The notes under the pieces are model-generated. The model saw only the letters and a program-made list of their open reading frames with translations, made no database searches and was not told the DNA's origin. From contig NKPT01000003.1 of the NCBI GenBank assembly GCA_002254845.1, positions 79,850 through 143,849 of the forward strand: a DNA stretch of 64,000 nucleotides, read 5' to 3'. The DNA is from Chloracidobacterium sp. CP2_5A (GTDB lineage: Bacteria > Acidobacteriota > Blastocatellia > Chloracidobacteriales > Chloracidobacteriaceae). Below are positions 9,561 through 19,300 of the stretch, piece by piece; position 1 is the first letter of the stretch, and the number at the start of each line of letters is the position of its first letter. Position numbers and translations under genes: made by a program.

Positions 9561-10797
9561 TTCGCCGCCGGTCGCGTCCCTGGTCGCCGTCCTGCTTGGC
9601 AACGCGCTCATGCGCATTGCCGGGGCGACCGGCGGCATCCTCATTGGCTTTTATCTGGCAGCGCTCGTCGCCCAAGGGCGAGCGCTCGACGCTGGCCTCG
9701 TCGGCGCGCTCACGGCGGTCGCGTTTGGGGCGGAACTCGCGGGCGCGCTGCCGATGGGCATGCTGGCCGACGCCCGGACGCCGCGCGCCATGATGGCGTC
9801 TGGGGCGCTCCTGGGCGCGCTCGCCGCGCAACTGTTCGGGCTGAGCAGTTTCGTCCCCGCGTTCTTTCTCGCCCGGGCCCTTGAAGGTCTGGCTGTCGCC
9901 GCGACGACGCCTTCGGCGCTGGCGTTCCTTACCGAGGCCACGGCGGATGACGCCGCCTGGCGCGGCAAAGTCATGAGCTATTTCGAGATATCGCTGCTGG
10001 GCGGGCTGGCCTTTGGCGGCGTGCTGGCAAGCGCGCTGTGGAAGACCGTGGGCGCCTGGGGCTTTTCAGCCGCGGCCGGATTGTATGTCGCCGCGGCCGG
10101 GCTGTTTGTGTACGGCGCGCATGGACGCGCGCGACCCATCAACGCCTGGGAGGGGCTGCGCGGCGCGCTAGCCGCGCCGATGCTGCGCCGTCTGGCGCCC
10201 GCTTGGGTCTGTATCAACGCGATAGTCGGCGTCTGGCTGGGGTCGACGCTGCCGTTTTTGCTGACGCTTCCCGAACGACGCGGACAGTTTCTCACCGGGG
10301 TTTTCGCCGACAATCCCGACGGCGTCGGCTGGGCGCTGTTTGGGTACGCCGTGATTTTCGCCGCGGGCGTCACCGGGTGGAGCTTCATTCTGCACCGGCT
10401 GCGGCGCATCACGGCGCTGCGCATCGCGCTCGGCGGGCTTTTCATCGCCTGTCTTGGCTTCTATGCGCTTAATCACGCCGGGGAGCAGCCGGCGGTCGTT
10501 CGGTGGCTCATCGGCGGCGGCATGGCGCTAGCCATCATGGTTGAAAGCGGCTTCACGCCGACGGCGCTGGCGCTTCTCGCCGAAGCGGTTGGGGAACAGG
10601 CCGGGCGCGGGGCTACGATGGGCGTCTATTCGGTTCTGCTGGGCGTTGGCGCCGTGACCGGGGCTATCCTCGGCGGCATTGGGGCCAAGTGGGCGGCCAT
10701 GGATGGTCTCATTGCCGTGACCGCGCTGCTGGCAATTGCAGCGACCCTGGCAGTCGAATGGCTGGCGCGGCGCCCAGACCAGCCAGCGACGGCCTAG
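9556..10797 (+). CDS. major facilitator superfamily transporter
   Basis: The 413-residue protein consists almost wholly of hydrophobic helices, about 12 in two halves. Between helices 2 and 3 it has GMLADARTPRAMMASG, the MFS motif A (GxLaDrxxxR). A cytoplasmic linker near residue 190 (HGRARPINAWEGLRG) separates the halves. The C-terminus is short and basic-polar. It is co-directional with the DinB gene, 7 bp upstream, and converges on a TonB receptor gene. MFS members move small solutes by proton coupling. Efflux is more common for 12-helix members of this size, but no residue seen here fixes the substrate. Confidence 0.82.
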   Translation: MTSPPVASLVAVLLGNALMRIAGATGGILIGFYLAALVAQGRALDAGLVGALTAVAFGAELAGALPMGMLADARTPRAMMASGALLGALAAQLFGLSSFVPAFFLARALEGLAVAATTPSALAFLTEATADDAAWRGKVMSYFEISLLGGLAFGGVLASALWKTVGAWGFSAAAGLYVAAAGLFVYGAHGRARPINAWEGLRGALAAPMLRRLAPAWVCINAIVGVWLGSTLPFLLTLPERRGQFLTGVFADNPDGVGWALFGYAVIFAAGVTGWSFILHRLRRITALRIALGGLFIACLGFYALNHAGEQPAVVRWLIGGGMALAIMVESGFTPTALALLAEAVGEQAGRGATMGVYSVLLGVGAVTGAILGGIGAKWAAMDGLIAVTALLAIAATLAVEWLARRPDQPATA

Positions 10798-10822
10798 CGC
10801 GCCTTCCGAGCCGGCGCAGTCG

Positions 10823-10854
10823 CTTCCCGGACGGCGCGACCGTCGTCCGGGAAG
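10823..10854. terminator. hairpin between convergent genes
   Basis: A perfect 11-bp inverted repeat, CTTCCCGGACG / CGTCCGGGAAG with a 10-nt loop, lies between the convergent MFS and TonB-receptor genes. A second 6-bp hairpin (GGGACG / CGTCCC) follows at 10889-10910. Neither has a T tract. Confidence 0.45.
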
Positions 10855-10944
10855 GGCTGGATCGACGTGGCAAGCCAACCCCAAAACCGGGACGGGCGAC
10901 TTGGCGTCCCCGTCCCTGGAAGGCGTTGCGCGCGAACCCCGCGC

Positions 10945-13900
10945 TCAGAAGTTAAACTTCAACGCGAACTGAATCTGACGCGGCGGCGCGGCGAGCGTCG
11001 GCGCGCCGCTGAACTGGTAGCTCGGATTGATTTCCGTGACGTTGACGCGGTTGGCCACGTTGAACATCTCGAAAATAAACTCCAGATTGCGCGCCGTCAC
11101 ATCGGCGTCGCGCGAGAAGTAAAACTTCCGCGCCAGCCGGAAGTCCACCGCGATGAAGTTCGGACCCGTGAAGGCGTTGCGTCCGACGTTGCCCACGAAG
11201 GTCGAGAGCGGCAGCCCGAAGTTCTGCGCCAGGCGGCTGTCGGGCGGCAGGGTCAGAAAGCCGTTGCCGCGCGGCGATGGGAAGCAGGTCAGCCCGGCCG
11301 TCCCCGGCGGGCAGGACTGCACGAAATTCGGCCGCGCCGTCGAGGAGCTGTTGACCTGCGTTTGATCCACGCCGATGAGCAGCGTGTAGGGCCGCCCCGC
11401 GCCCGCCTCGACAATCGGCGCGAACGTCCAATCCGCCAGCAAGTAGCGGCCCGGGCCCTCGTTGCGCTTGAAGGGGCTGGTCACGACGGCGCTAAAGATA
11501 AAGCGGTGCCGCTGGTCGAAGTTGGAATTCGACCGGTCAAGCCGGGCGTTGCTGTTGTCCTGCGGCTCCTGAAGCGTTTGCACGTCAGTCGAGTCATCGA
11601 TGGCTTTCGACCAAGTGTAAGAGGCCAGGAACTGGAAGTTATTCGAGAAGCGCTTGTTCACGCTCAATGTCAGGGCGTGGTAAATCGAGCTTCCGGTGGA
11701 CTCGTAGTTTTTCACGCTGCCAAACGGCACGAAGGGGTCGCCTTGCAAGCGCGGCAGGTTGAACCGATTGGTCAAGGCGGTCAGCAGTTGCTGCGCGGCG
11801 GCGACCGGAAGGTTGAGCGTCGCCGCCGTGTAGAGCAGGTTCGGCCCGGTGCGTCGGAAATCGTTGAACAGGAAGCGCCCCACCGGCGCGACCTGGGACG
11901 GCAGCCCCGAAAGGCCCGGACCCAGGCTATTCGGGAGCGGATTGTAGAGGCCGGCGAGCGGCCCCGTCCCGAAGAACCCGACCGTCTGCCCGCCAACCAC
12001 GATGGGGTTGGTTTGCGCCTGCGCATTGGCTTGCAGCAGCGCCAGGTCCTGCTGGTTGACGTTGCGCGGGCGGACAAGCTGCAAGCCGCGGATGTAGCTG
12101 TAGGTCGCGTTGACCGTGATGGCGCGCCCAAACTGCCGCTCGATGGAAAGGTTGCCCTGCTGCGTGTAGTCAAACTCGAAGTCGCGGTTGATATGCAGCG
12201 TCTGGGACGTGATGGGCGAGAAAAGCAGCGACCGAATCGGGCCGCCGTTGAGAATCTCAAAGCCCGGATCAAGCGGGTTATACCGCTGTTGGCCGACCTG
12301 ATACCCCGGCAGCGCTGGCACGGGGATGTTGACCCGCTCGTTGCGGAAAATCGCCCCGCCGCCTAGCAGGCCCGGAAAGACGAGGAAGGGCGATTGCGCG
12401 CCGTCCACCACGTCGGAGAGGAAAATCAGACCAGCGAGCGGCGTGCCGTAAAACAGCCCGTAAGCGGCGCGCACGACGGTCTTGCCGTTGTTGAACGGAT
12501 CCCAGGCGAACGCCACGCGCGGAGCGATGTTGTTGTAGTCGCGCGGAAAGCCCTGCTGAATGCCGAGAATGCGCTCGCCAGCGCCGAACAGATTCGGCAT
12601 GTTGATAGTTCCGACGTTGCCCGGAGCGACGAATGGCTCAGGGCGCAACGCCGCGATTTGCTTGGTATACTGCACGTCGTAGCGCAGGCCGTAGTTGAGC
12701 GTGAAGTTCGGGCGAATCTTCCAGCTGTCCTGGGCGAAAACGCCCAGCACCGGATTGTTGAAGTCGCTGTTTGGGTTGCCGACGTTCTGCACATAGGATT
12801 CCGGCAGCCCCAACCCGTAAGCCTGCACGCCGTTGAACGCCGGAAAGCCCTGCGCCGCCGGGAAGAGCTGGTTGGGCGGAAAGGCGTAAACGCCGCCAAA
12901 GTTAACTTCAAACAGCGCGTTGTAAAGCAACAGGTTGAAATCCGCGCCGAACTTCAGCGTGTGGTTGCCGGCAATTTTGGTGAGGTTGTTCGTCACCTGC
13001 CAGCGCTTTTCAACGCGCCGCGTGGGCGAGAACGGCTCGCGCCCGAACGAGGCGACGCCCGGCACCTCGACGCCGACAATCTGGCTCTGCGGGCCATAGT
13101 CCACGCCGCGCCGCGAGAACTGGAAGCGCGACTCGTTGATGAGCGTCGGGCTGATGGCGGCCACGTTCTGCGCTACGAAGGCGATGTCGCGCGTGCCCTG
13201 GAAGCCCGTGCGCGTGAAGTTGTTGAGCGCCGTCGGCTGGTTTTGCCCGTTGGACGGAATCCCGCGGATGGTCGAGGGCGACACGCTGAAGCGCGCGAAG
13301 AACTGGTGAATGTTGTTAAAGCGATGGTCAATGCGCAGCGCCGGCAGGAAGGTTCGCTCGCGAGTCGTGTAATTGCCTAGCAGCGTGTTCATCGGGCGGA
13401 AGCTGCCGTTCGCCAGCGGCACCGGCGAGCTGAAGCCGGGATTGGTCACGCCCAGCGCGGCGAGCGTCGGGAAAATAGCCTGCCCGTTGGTCTGGCGCCC
13501 GGTCAGCCCGACGCTGGAGCCTTCGCGGGCAAGGAAGTAAAACGTGTTGAGCGCCTGGAAGGTCGCGTTGGTCAGCAGCGCCGTTTGCACCGGCGCGGGC
13601 AGCGCGGTGAAGGGCGTCGAGAGGGGAATCCCCGTCGCCTGCGATAGGCTGTTCAGCGCCGCGTTGAGAAATGCGACCTGCTGCGGGGTGACTTGCGCCG
13701 CCTGTCCGCCAATCGGCACGAAAATCCCGGCCGGCAAGTTGGACAGCCCCAGATTGGGCGAGGTCGCCAGCAGCGCTGGCGGCGTAAAGGTCGTGAAGCC
13801 AAAGCCCTGGCGCCCGGTGATGTTGAAGCCCGTGCCATTGAGGTTCTGCGTCTCAAACGAGAGGAAGAAAAACGTCTTGTCCTTGACAATCGGCCCGCCG

Positions 13901-14787
13901 AGCGTGAACCCGCCCTGGAAGCGGGTTTCCGGGTACTCCCGAACGCCCGCGAAAGCGTTGTTGGCCGAATAGGCCTGGTCGCGCAGGAAAGCGAAGACGT
14001 TGCCGCGCAGCTCGTTGCCGCCGCCCTTGGACACAATGTTGATGACGGCCGAGGACGCGCGCCCGAACTCCGGCGCGAAGCTGTTGGTTAGGATCTGGAA
14101 CTCCTGCACGGCTTCCTGCGAAACCGTCGCCCGGACGCCGTTGACGGCGGAATCAGTCGCGTCCGCGCCGTCAATCGAGACGTTGTTGGCGCGCGCGCGC
14201 TGACCGCCGAAGTTCAGCCCCGACGTGGGCGCGACGCCAAGCTTAGGCTGGTTGTCGCGGGTAGTCGTCGAGGTCAGCAGCGTAAAGCCCACATAGCTGC
14301 GGCTGCTCGTCGGCAAGTTGTTGATTGCCCGCTGGTTAATCGTTTCAGACACCGACGTGCGCGAGCCTTCGATCACTTGCGTGTCAGCCGTGACGACAAC
14401 TTCCTCGGTCGTTTCGCCGACGCGCAGCGTGAAATCAAGCTGCGCCGCCGCGCCGATGGTCAGCGTGACATTGCGGTTGACGGCGCGGGCGAAACCGGCC
14501 GCCTCAACGCTAATTTCATACGATCCGGGCGGGAGCGCAATGAACTGATAGACGCCGAGATCATTCGTCGTTGCCTCGCGGGTGAAGCTCGTGCGCTCGT
14601 CGCGCGCCATAACCTTAGCGCCCGCAATAACCTTACCGCTATCATCGCTAACCGTGCCGCGCAGGTCGGCCGCGTTGACTTGCGACTGGGCGAACGTCGT
14701 TGTCGGAACGAGCAACGACGGTGTAATCAGCGAACAAGCGCCAAGACATAATCCAACTAGACCGCGGCGCAGGTGATTCAGCAGCAT
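10945..14787 (-). CDS. Oar-like TonB-dependent receptor with carboxypeptidase-regulatory-like domain
   Basis: I chose the ATG at 14787 (1280 aa) because GGAG lies nine bases upstream and a signal peptide (MLLNHLRRGLVGLCLGACSL... to FAQSQ) follows directly; the open frame extends further up without start signals. Residues about 42-130 form the carboxypeptidase-regulatory-like fold (LRGTVSDDSGKVIAGAKV, GSYEISVEAAGF). A plug domain follows with RANNVSIDGADATDS and SAVINIVSKGGGNELRG. The remaining thousand residues are barrel strands, ending in QFALKFNF with terminal Phe. Such proteins are abundant in Acidobacteria and bind large substrates at the surface for TonB-energised uptake; the ligand here is unknown. 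It is divergent from an exported protein gene and near a second receptor of the same family. Confidence 0.88.
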   Translation of the reverse strand: MLLNHLRRGLVGLCLGACSLITPSLLVPTTTFAQSQVNAADLRGTVSDDSGKVIAGAKVMARDERTSFTREATTNDLGVYQFIALPPGSYEISVEAAGFARAVNRNVTLTIGAAAQLDFTLRVGETTEEVVVTADTQVIEGSRTSVSETINQRAINNLPTSSRSYVGFTLLTSTTTRDNQPKLGVAPTSGLNFGGQRARANNVSIDGADATDSAVNGVRATVSQEAVQEFQILTNSFAPEFGRASSAVINIVSKGGGNELRGNVFAFLRDQAYSANNAFAGVREYPETRFQGGFTLGGPIVKDKTFFFLSFETQNLNGTGFNITGRQGFGFTTFTPPALLATSPNLGLSNLPAGIFVPIGGQAAQVTPQQVAFLNAALNSLSQATGIPLSTPFTALPAPVQTALLTNATFQALNTFYFLAREGSSVGLTGRQTNGQAIFPTLAALGVTNPGFSSPVPLANGSFRPMNTLLGNYTTRERTFLPALRIDHRFNNIHQFFARFSVSPSTIRGIPSNGQNQPTALNNFTRTGFQGTRDIAFVAQNVAAISPTLINESRFQFSRRGVDYGPQSQIVGVEVPGVASFGREPFSPTRRVEKRWQVTNNLTKIAGNHTLKFGADFNLLLYNALFEVNFGGVYAFPPNQLFPAAQGFPAFNGVQAYGLGLPESYVQNVGNPNSDFNNPVLGVFAQDSWKIRPNFTLNYGLRYDVQYTKQIAALRPEPFVAPGNVGTINMPNLFGAGERILGIQQGFPRDYNNIAPRVAFAWDPFNNGKTVVRAAYGLFYGTPLAGLIFLSDVVDGAQSPFLVFPGLLGGGAIFRNERVNIPVPALPGYQVGQQRYNPLDPGFEILNGGPIRSLLFSPITSQTLHINRDFEFDYTQQGNLSIERQFGRAITVNATYSYIRGLQLVRPRNVNQQDLALLQANAQAQTNPIVVGGQTVGFFGTGPLAGLYNPLPNSLGPGLSGLPSQVAPVGRFLFNDFRRTGPNLLYTAATLNLPVAAAQQLLTALTNRFNLPRLQGDPFVPFGSVKNYESTGSSIYHALTLSVNKRFSNNFQFLASYTWSKAIDDSTDVQTLQEPQDNSNARLDRSNSNFDQRHRFIFSAVVTSPFKRNEGPGRYLLADWTFAPIVEAGAGRPYTLLIGVDQTQVNSSSTARPNFVQSCPPGTAGLTCFPSPRGNGFLTLPPDSRLAQNFGLPLSTFVGNVGRNAFTGPNFIAVDFRLARKFYFSRDADVTARNLEFIFEMFNVANRVNVTEINPSYQFSGAPTLAAPPRQIQFALKFNF

Positions 14788-14960
14788 GGAAGTAAACTCC
14801 TTTTTTTTTCCATAGATTGCTTCATGGCGTTCGAGTTGCTGGCGGCCGCCGATGCCTATACAGGTCAAGACTCGATGCCCACGGGGCGCAAACATACCCG
14901 TTACCCGGCTGCGCTCGATGCCTGAGCCGCCGTCACGAAGGCACTTTAGAGGGAAAAGTG

Positions 14961-16163
14961 ATGAGCTTTCAGCTTATTAGCACGTCAAGCGCCTGCCGCG
15001 CAAGCGCGCGTCAAGCGCGTCAAACCATCGCCGGACAACATTTTGCAGCGCGTCATAGGCGCCAGAGAATAACCTTTCGGCTCATTCTGGCCGGCATTTT
15101 TACCCTAGGCGGCTTGTTCCAGGCGAGTCCGCCCGCCCGCCCGCTGCCGGACCCGCCGGCGCAGGAGATAGAAGTCGGCGCGGCGTCCTGGCGCTTCTCG
15201 GCGACCGAGCCGCCCCTGCGCGCGGCGGAGATCGAGGCGCGCGCGCGCGAGGCTTACCAGCGCAACCGCGAAGTGGACGACGTGGCGGCGGATGTTGATC
15301 GCCGCGGCATCAGCTTTGAAATGACCGAAGCCTTTGGGCGCAAAATGCGCTTTCTGCGGGCCGCTCAGGTTGAAAGCGCGCTCTGGCGGGCTGACGAGCG
15401 CCGCCAAGCCGTGACCGCGCAGCCGCAGCGCCCGGTGGCGCCGCTAACGGACAATCCCGCCGCGCCGCTGTACAGGGAGGAACAGCCGTTTATCGAGCAG
15501 GTTCGCGCTGTCGCGCGCGCTTATGTGGCGGGCCTGCCGGATTTCACCGCGCGCCAGCGCGTGCAGCGTTACTACCGGCTTGGCGGCAACCCCTGGCAGC
15601 TTGGCGACTACCTTGAAATTGCGATTGCCTATTCGGCGGAAAAAGGCGAAAAGCTTGAACTCAAGCTCCAGAACGGCGTCTCGACCTCGCTGGCGCTGGA
15701 TGAAGTCGGAGGACTGACCTCGACTGGGCAGTTCGCCGGACTGCTCAAGTCGCTCTTCGACGACGAATCGCAAACCCGGTTTCGCGACGCCGGGACGACC
15801 AGCTTCTACGGTCGCGCCTGCCGCGCGTTTGAATACGCGGTTGAAACGGCCTACTCCCGCCAAACCTTGCAAATCGGCCAGGCTCGCGCGATCGCCGGCT
15901 ATCGCGGGCGACTTCTGGTTGACCCCGATACGCGCCGCATTGTCCGACTCGAGTCGGAATGCGTTGATTTGCCCCGCGACTTTCCAGTTTCGGAAGCGAT
16001 CTCAATTGTGGAGTTTGGCTGGGTGACGGTGGGGGAAAGCGATTACCTCATGCCGGTCGCCGCGCGCGTGGCGCTGACCGACCGCAAGAATCGGATGACC
16101 TCGCTGAACTGCATTGCCTTCCAGAAATACGGCAAGTTCGAGACGACGGTCGTCGTGGAGTGA
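14961..16163 (+). CDS. exported protein of unknown function (400 aa)
   Basis: The ATG at 14961 follows GAGGGA at good spacing, so I prefer it to the upstream in-frame start. A basic N-terminus of about 40 residues is followed by one hydrophobic segment (FRLILAGIFTLGGLFQ), giving either a signal peptide with a long n-region or an anchor. The mature part has a helical region (about 75-130), then a mixed beta region with DFTARQRVQRYYR, YRGRLLVDPDTRRIVRLE and FGWVTVGESDYLMPVAARV. That last arrangement recalls the LolA/outer-membrane-lipoprotein-sorting style beta sheet common in Acidobacteria hypotheticals. It lies between two TonB-receptor genes. I cannot assign a role. Confidence 0.65.
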   Translation: MSFQLISTSSACRASARQARQTIAGQHFAARHRRQRITFRLILAGIFTLGGLFQASPPARPLPDPPAQEIEVGAASWRFSATEPPLRAAEIEARAREAYQRNREVDDVAADVDRRGISFEMTEAFGRKMRFLRAAQVESALWRADERRQAVTAQPQRPVAPLTDNPAAPLYREEQPFIEQVRAVARAYVAGLPDFTARQRVQRYYRLGGNPWQLGDYLEIAIAYSAEKGEKLELKLQNGVSTSLALDEVGGLTSTGQFAGLLKSLFDDESQTRFRDAGTTSFYGRACRAFEYAVETAYSRQTLQIGQARAIAGYRGRLLVDPDTRRIVRLESECVDLPRDFPVSEAISIVEFGWVTVGESDYLMPVAARVALTDRKNRMTSLNCIAFQKYGKFETTVVVE

Positions 16164-16208
16164 GTTTCGCGCCCGGGCTGGGTTTGGAATTTTTTCCGAA
16201 GTCCTGGA

Positions 16209-16237
16209 TTGACGCGTTGGCGGGCGCGACGTATGCT
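16209..16237 (+). promoter_or_regulatory. sigma70-type promoter candidate for the second TonB receptor
   Basis: TTGACG (16209-16214) and TATGCT (16232-16237) are separated by 17 bp, about 130 bp before the receptor start. A second TATAAC lies at 16273-16278 with a poorer -35, so there may be two starts. Confidence 0.45.
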
Positions 16238-16370
16238 CCGCGTCAAAGTTGTTCAAAAGGCTTGATTTTAGTTATAACGCGCAACGTTTTCATGACGCGC
16301 TGCAGTAGAACTGGAGTTGAGCCCCCTGAGCTTCCCAGCTGAAATAATATTCAAGGTGCAGGTGCTCGCC

Positions 16371-19300
16371 ATGACCTCTGAGCTGTGTGACCTCGTCTTC
16401 CGTCAGAGCTGGACGGGAGGCAGCGCGCTGCGTTTCCGCGCTCGCCCGATGCCGTCAGACGTCGCCTTTGCGCTGGGGCGGCGCGCGCGGGCCAGCGCGG
16501 CGATGGCGGCGATGATAGCCTTCATTATGTTGATTTGTGGCGCCGCGACCGGCTGGGCGCAGTCGGCCAGCACCGGGCAATTGCGCGGCGTCATTCGCGA
16601 TCCGCAGGGAGCTGTGGTCAGCGGCGCCTCGGTCACGCTCACTGAGCAGGCAACGGGAAGCAAGCGCGAGGCGACCACGGGCGGCAGCGGCGACTTTACG
16701 TTCACGCTGCTTCCGCCAGGCAAATACCGACTCGAAGCGCGCGCCACGGGCTTCAAGACCAGCGTGACGGAAAACATCACGGTCAGCATTACCGGCGTGA
16801 CGACCAACGACGTCGCGCTCGAAATCGGCGAGGCCGCCTCGGAGGTCGTCAATGTCTCCGGCGAGGCGCCGCTGATTCAAGCCGACTCGGCCGCGCACGG
16901 CCGCGTCGTGGATGAGCGAGGCATCCGCCAGCTGCCGCTCCCGACGCGCAACTTTCAACAGCTTCTCGCGCTGTCGGCTGGCGCGGCATCCAACATCTTT
17001 AACACTTCGGAAGTCGGGCGCGGCGACACGGCCATCAACGTCAACGGACAGCGCACGACCAGTAACTCCATCCTTATCAACGGCATTGACGTGAACTCCA
17101 TCGGCACGGGGTCGTTCGCCAACCTGGCCGTGCCGGCGACCGACACGCTGCAGGAGTTCATCGTGCAAACCAGTCAGTACGACGCCTCCGCCGGGCGGAA
17201 CGTGGGCGGCATCGTGGCGGCCATCACCAAAAGCGGCACAAACGAGCTTCACGGCAATGCGTACTTCTTTCTGCGCGACCAGGCGCTCAATGCCAACAAC
17301 TTCTTTCTGAAGCGCGCTGGCATTCCGCGTCAGGCCAACAACCGCAAGCAGTACGGCGGGACGATTGGCGGCCCGATTGTCAAGAATCGGGCGTTTTTCT
17401 TTGGCTCCTACCAGGGCACGCGCGAAACCAGCGGCACGTCGACCAACAACAGCATCGCGCCCTTCAACCCGGCCCCGGACTTGACTGATGACCGGTCGCT
17501 GGCCTCGATTCGAGCGATTGCGCTGAGCCGCGCGCCAGGGTTCGCGTCGTTCATCAACTCGGCGGCCTTTGCCGCCTCGCCCCAAGCGAGGCTCCTCCAA
17601 GCCCGCTATCCTGACGGGCAGTTTGTCATTCCGAGCGGCAACGGGCGCACCACTGGCGTGCGGGTAGCGGAGTCCACCTTCCGCGAAGAGCAGTTCAACG
17701 CGAACGGCGACTGGCAGATCAATGACAACAACCGCGTGTCGGGCAAGTTTTTCTTCGCCAACAATACCGTCCAGCAGGGGCTGTTTCGGCAGTTCGGGGG
17801 CGGTAACGCGCTCCAGTTGCCGGGTTATCCCGTGGACGCCATTACGAACAACCGCGTCACCGCCGCTTCCTGGACGAGCATCCTTCGCCCAACGCTCATC
17901 AACGAGTTTCGCTTTGGCTACAACCGATTGATCACGGAAGGCAAGCCGACCGAGCCGCTGCGCGCGGCTGACTTTGGCATCAGCTCGCCGAGCGCCGCCC
18001 GGTTTCCGGGCCTGCCGGGCTTTACCTTCTCGAACATGTTCTCGTTCGGGCCAGCGACGACTTCCGATAGCTTCAACACGACCGAGGGCTTTACGTTCAA
18101 CGACACGCTTTCGCTTACCGCCGGCGCGCATTCGATGAAATTCGGCGGCGAGCTGCGCCCCTACCGGCAGCGGGTATTTTTCAATGTCGGCGCGCGCGGG
18201 CTGATTCAGTTCACGGGCGGCTTCGCCAACGCAGCCGGACTCGGCGCGTTCGCGGCGCTGGGGATCCCGCCCGGCTCGGTCAATCGCGCGCCACAGTTCC
18301 TGCCGACGCTGCCTTTTACGGAATTTCTCATCACGGGCGTCAATCCAGGCTTGTCGTCCACGGCCGGCGGGCTGACTTCGCCGTTTCTGTCGGTCATTTC
18401 GCCGGGCGGAGCCAAGCGCGACTTCCGGGCCAACGACTTCACGCTGTTCTTTCAGGACGATTGGAAAATCAGCGACCGGCTGACGGTCAATCTCGGCTTG
18501 CGCTACGACTACTTCGGTCCCTTCTATGAAAAAGACGGACTGATGGCGACCTTTGACGAAGGCGTGGCGCGGGCCGCGGTCGGCATTGGCGCGAATGGCG
18601 TTTCCAACTTGGCTGGCACCTTCGCCGGCTTCTTCGTGCCGTCCAACAACCGCGCCGGGCTGCCGGGCATTACGCGGGATAGTCGGCGGGGCTTCACCGA
18701 GCCGGACTGGAACAACTTCGCGCCGCGGATTGGGATGGCTTTCAAGCCGCTGCCGACGGATCGGTTTGTCGTCCGGGCCGGGTACGGGCTTTACTACGAC
18801 CGCTTCAACGCCCGAACGGTCATCAACTCCAGCTTCAGCTTCCCAGTCTTTCCGCTCATTCCGTTCTTTCCGGCGGTGGCTGGGGGCGGCTTTGCCAACC
18901 CATTCGCGCCGATTCCGGCGACGCAGGGTCCGATTGACACAGGCAACGCGTCGTTCTTTCCCGGCACAAGCTGCGCCGGGGCGGCCGGCCCCAACCGCGG
19001 GCTGCCGTTCTGCCTGGGCGGGCGGCAGGTCGCCGTGCAGGGCATCTATCCGGGACGCAACCTGCGCACGCCTTATGTGCAGCAGTATTCGTTCGGCTTC
19101 CAGTGGGAGTTCATCAAGGATACGCAGCTTGAAGTGAGCTATGTCGGGTCGCAGACGCGCAAGCTGCAACGCTTCAAGAACGTCAACCAGCCGTTCGCGC
19201 CCAACGGCACGGTCAGCCCGTTCGGCACAATCCTGTCGCAAATCACCCAGCCGGGGCTGAACTCGTTTTCGGTGACGGTTCAGGAATCATCGGCCGTAGC

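Noticed and set aside
16455..19241. 928-codon minus-strand frame inside the second TonB receptor
   Set aside because: It is a long open antisense frame caused by GC-rich codon bias. The plus-strand receptor is unmistakable and the antisense product has no domain signature.
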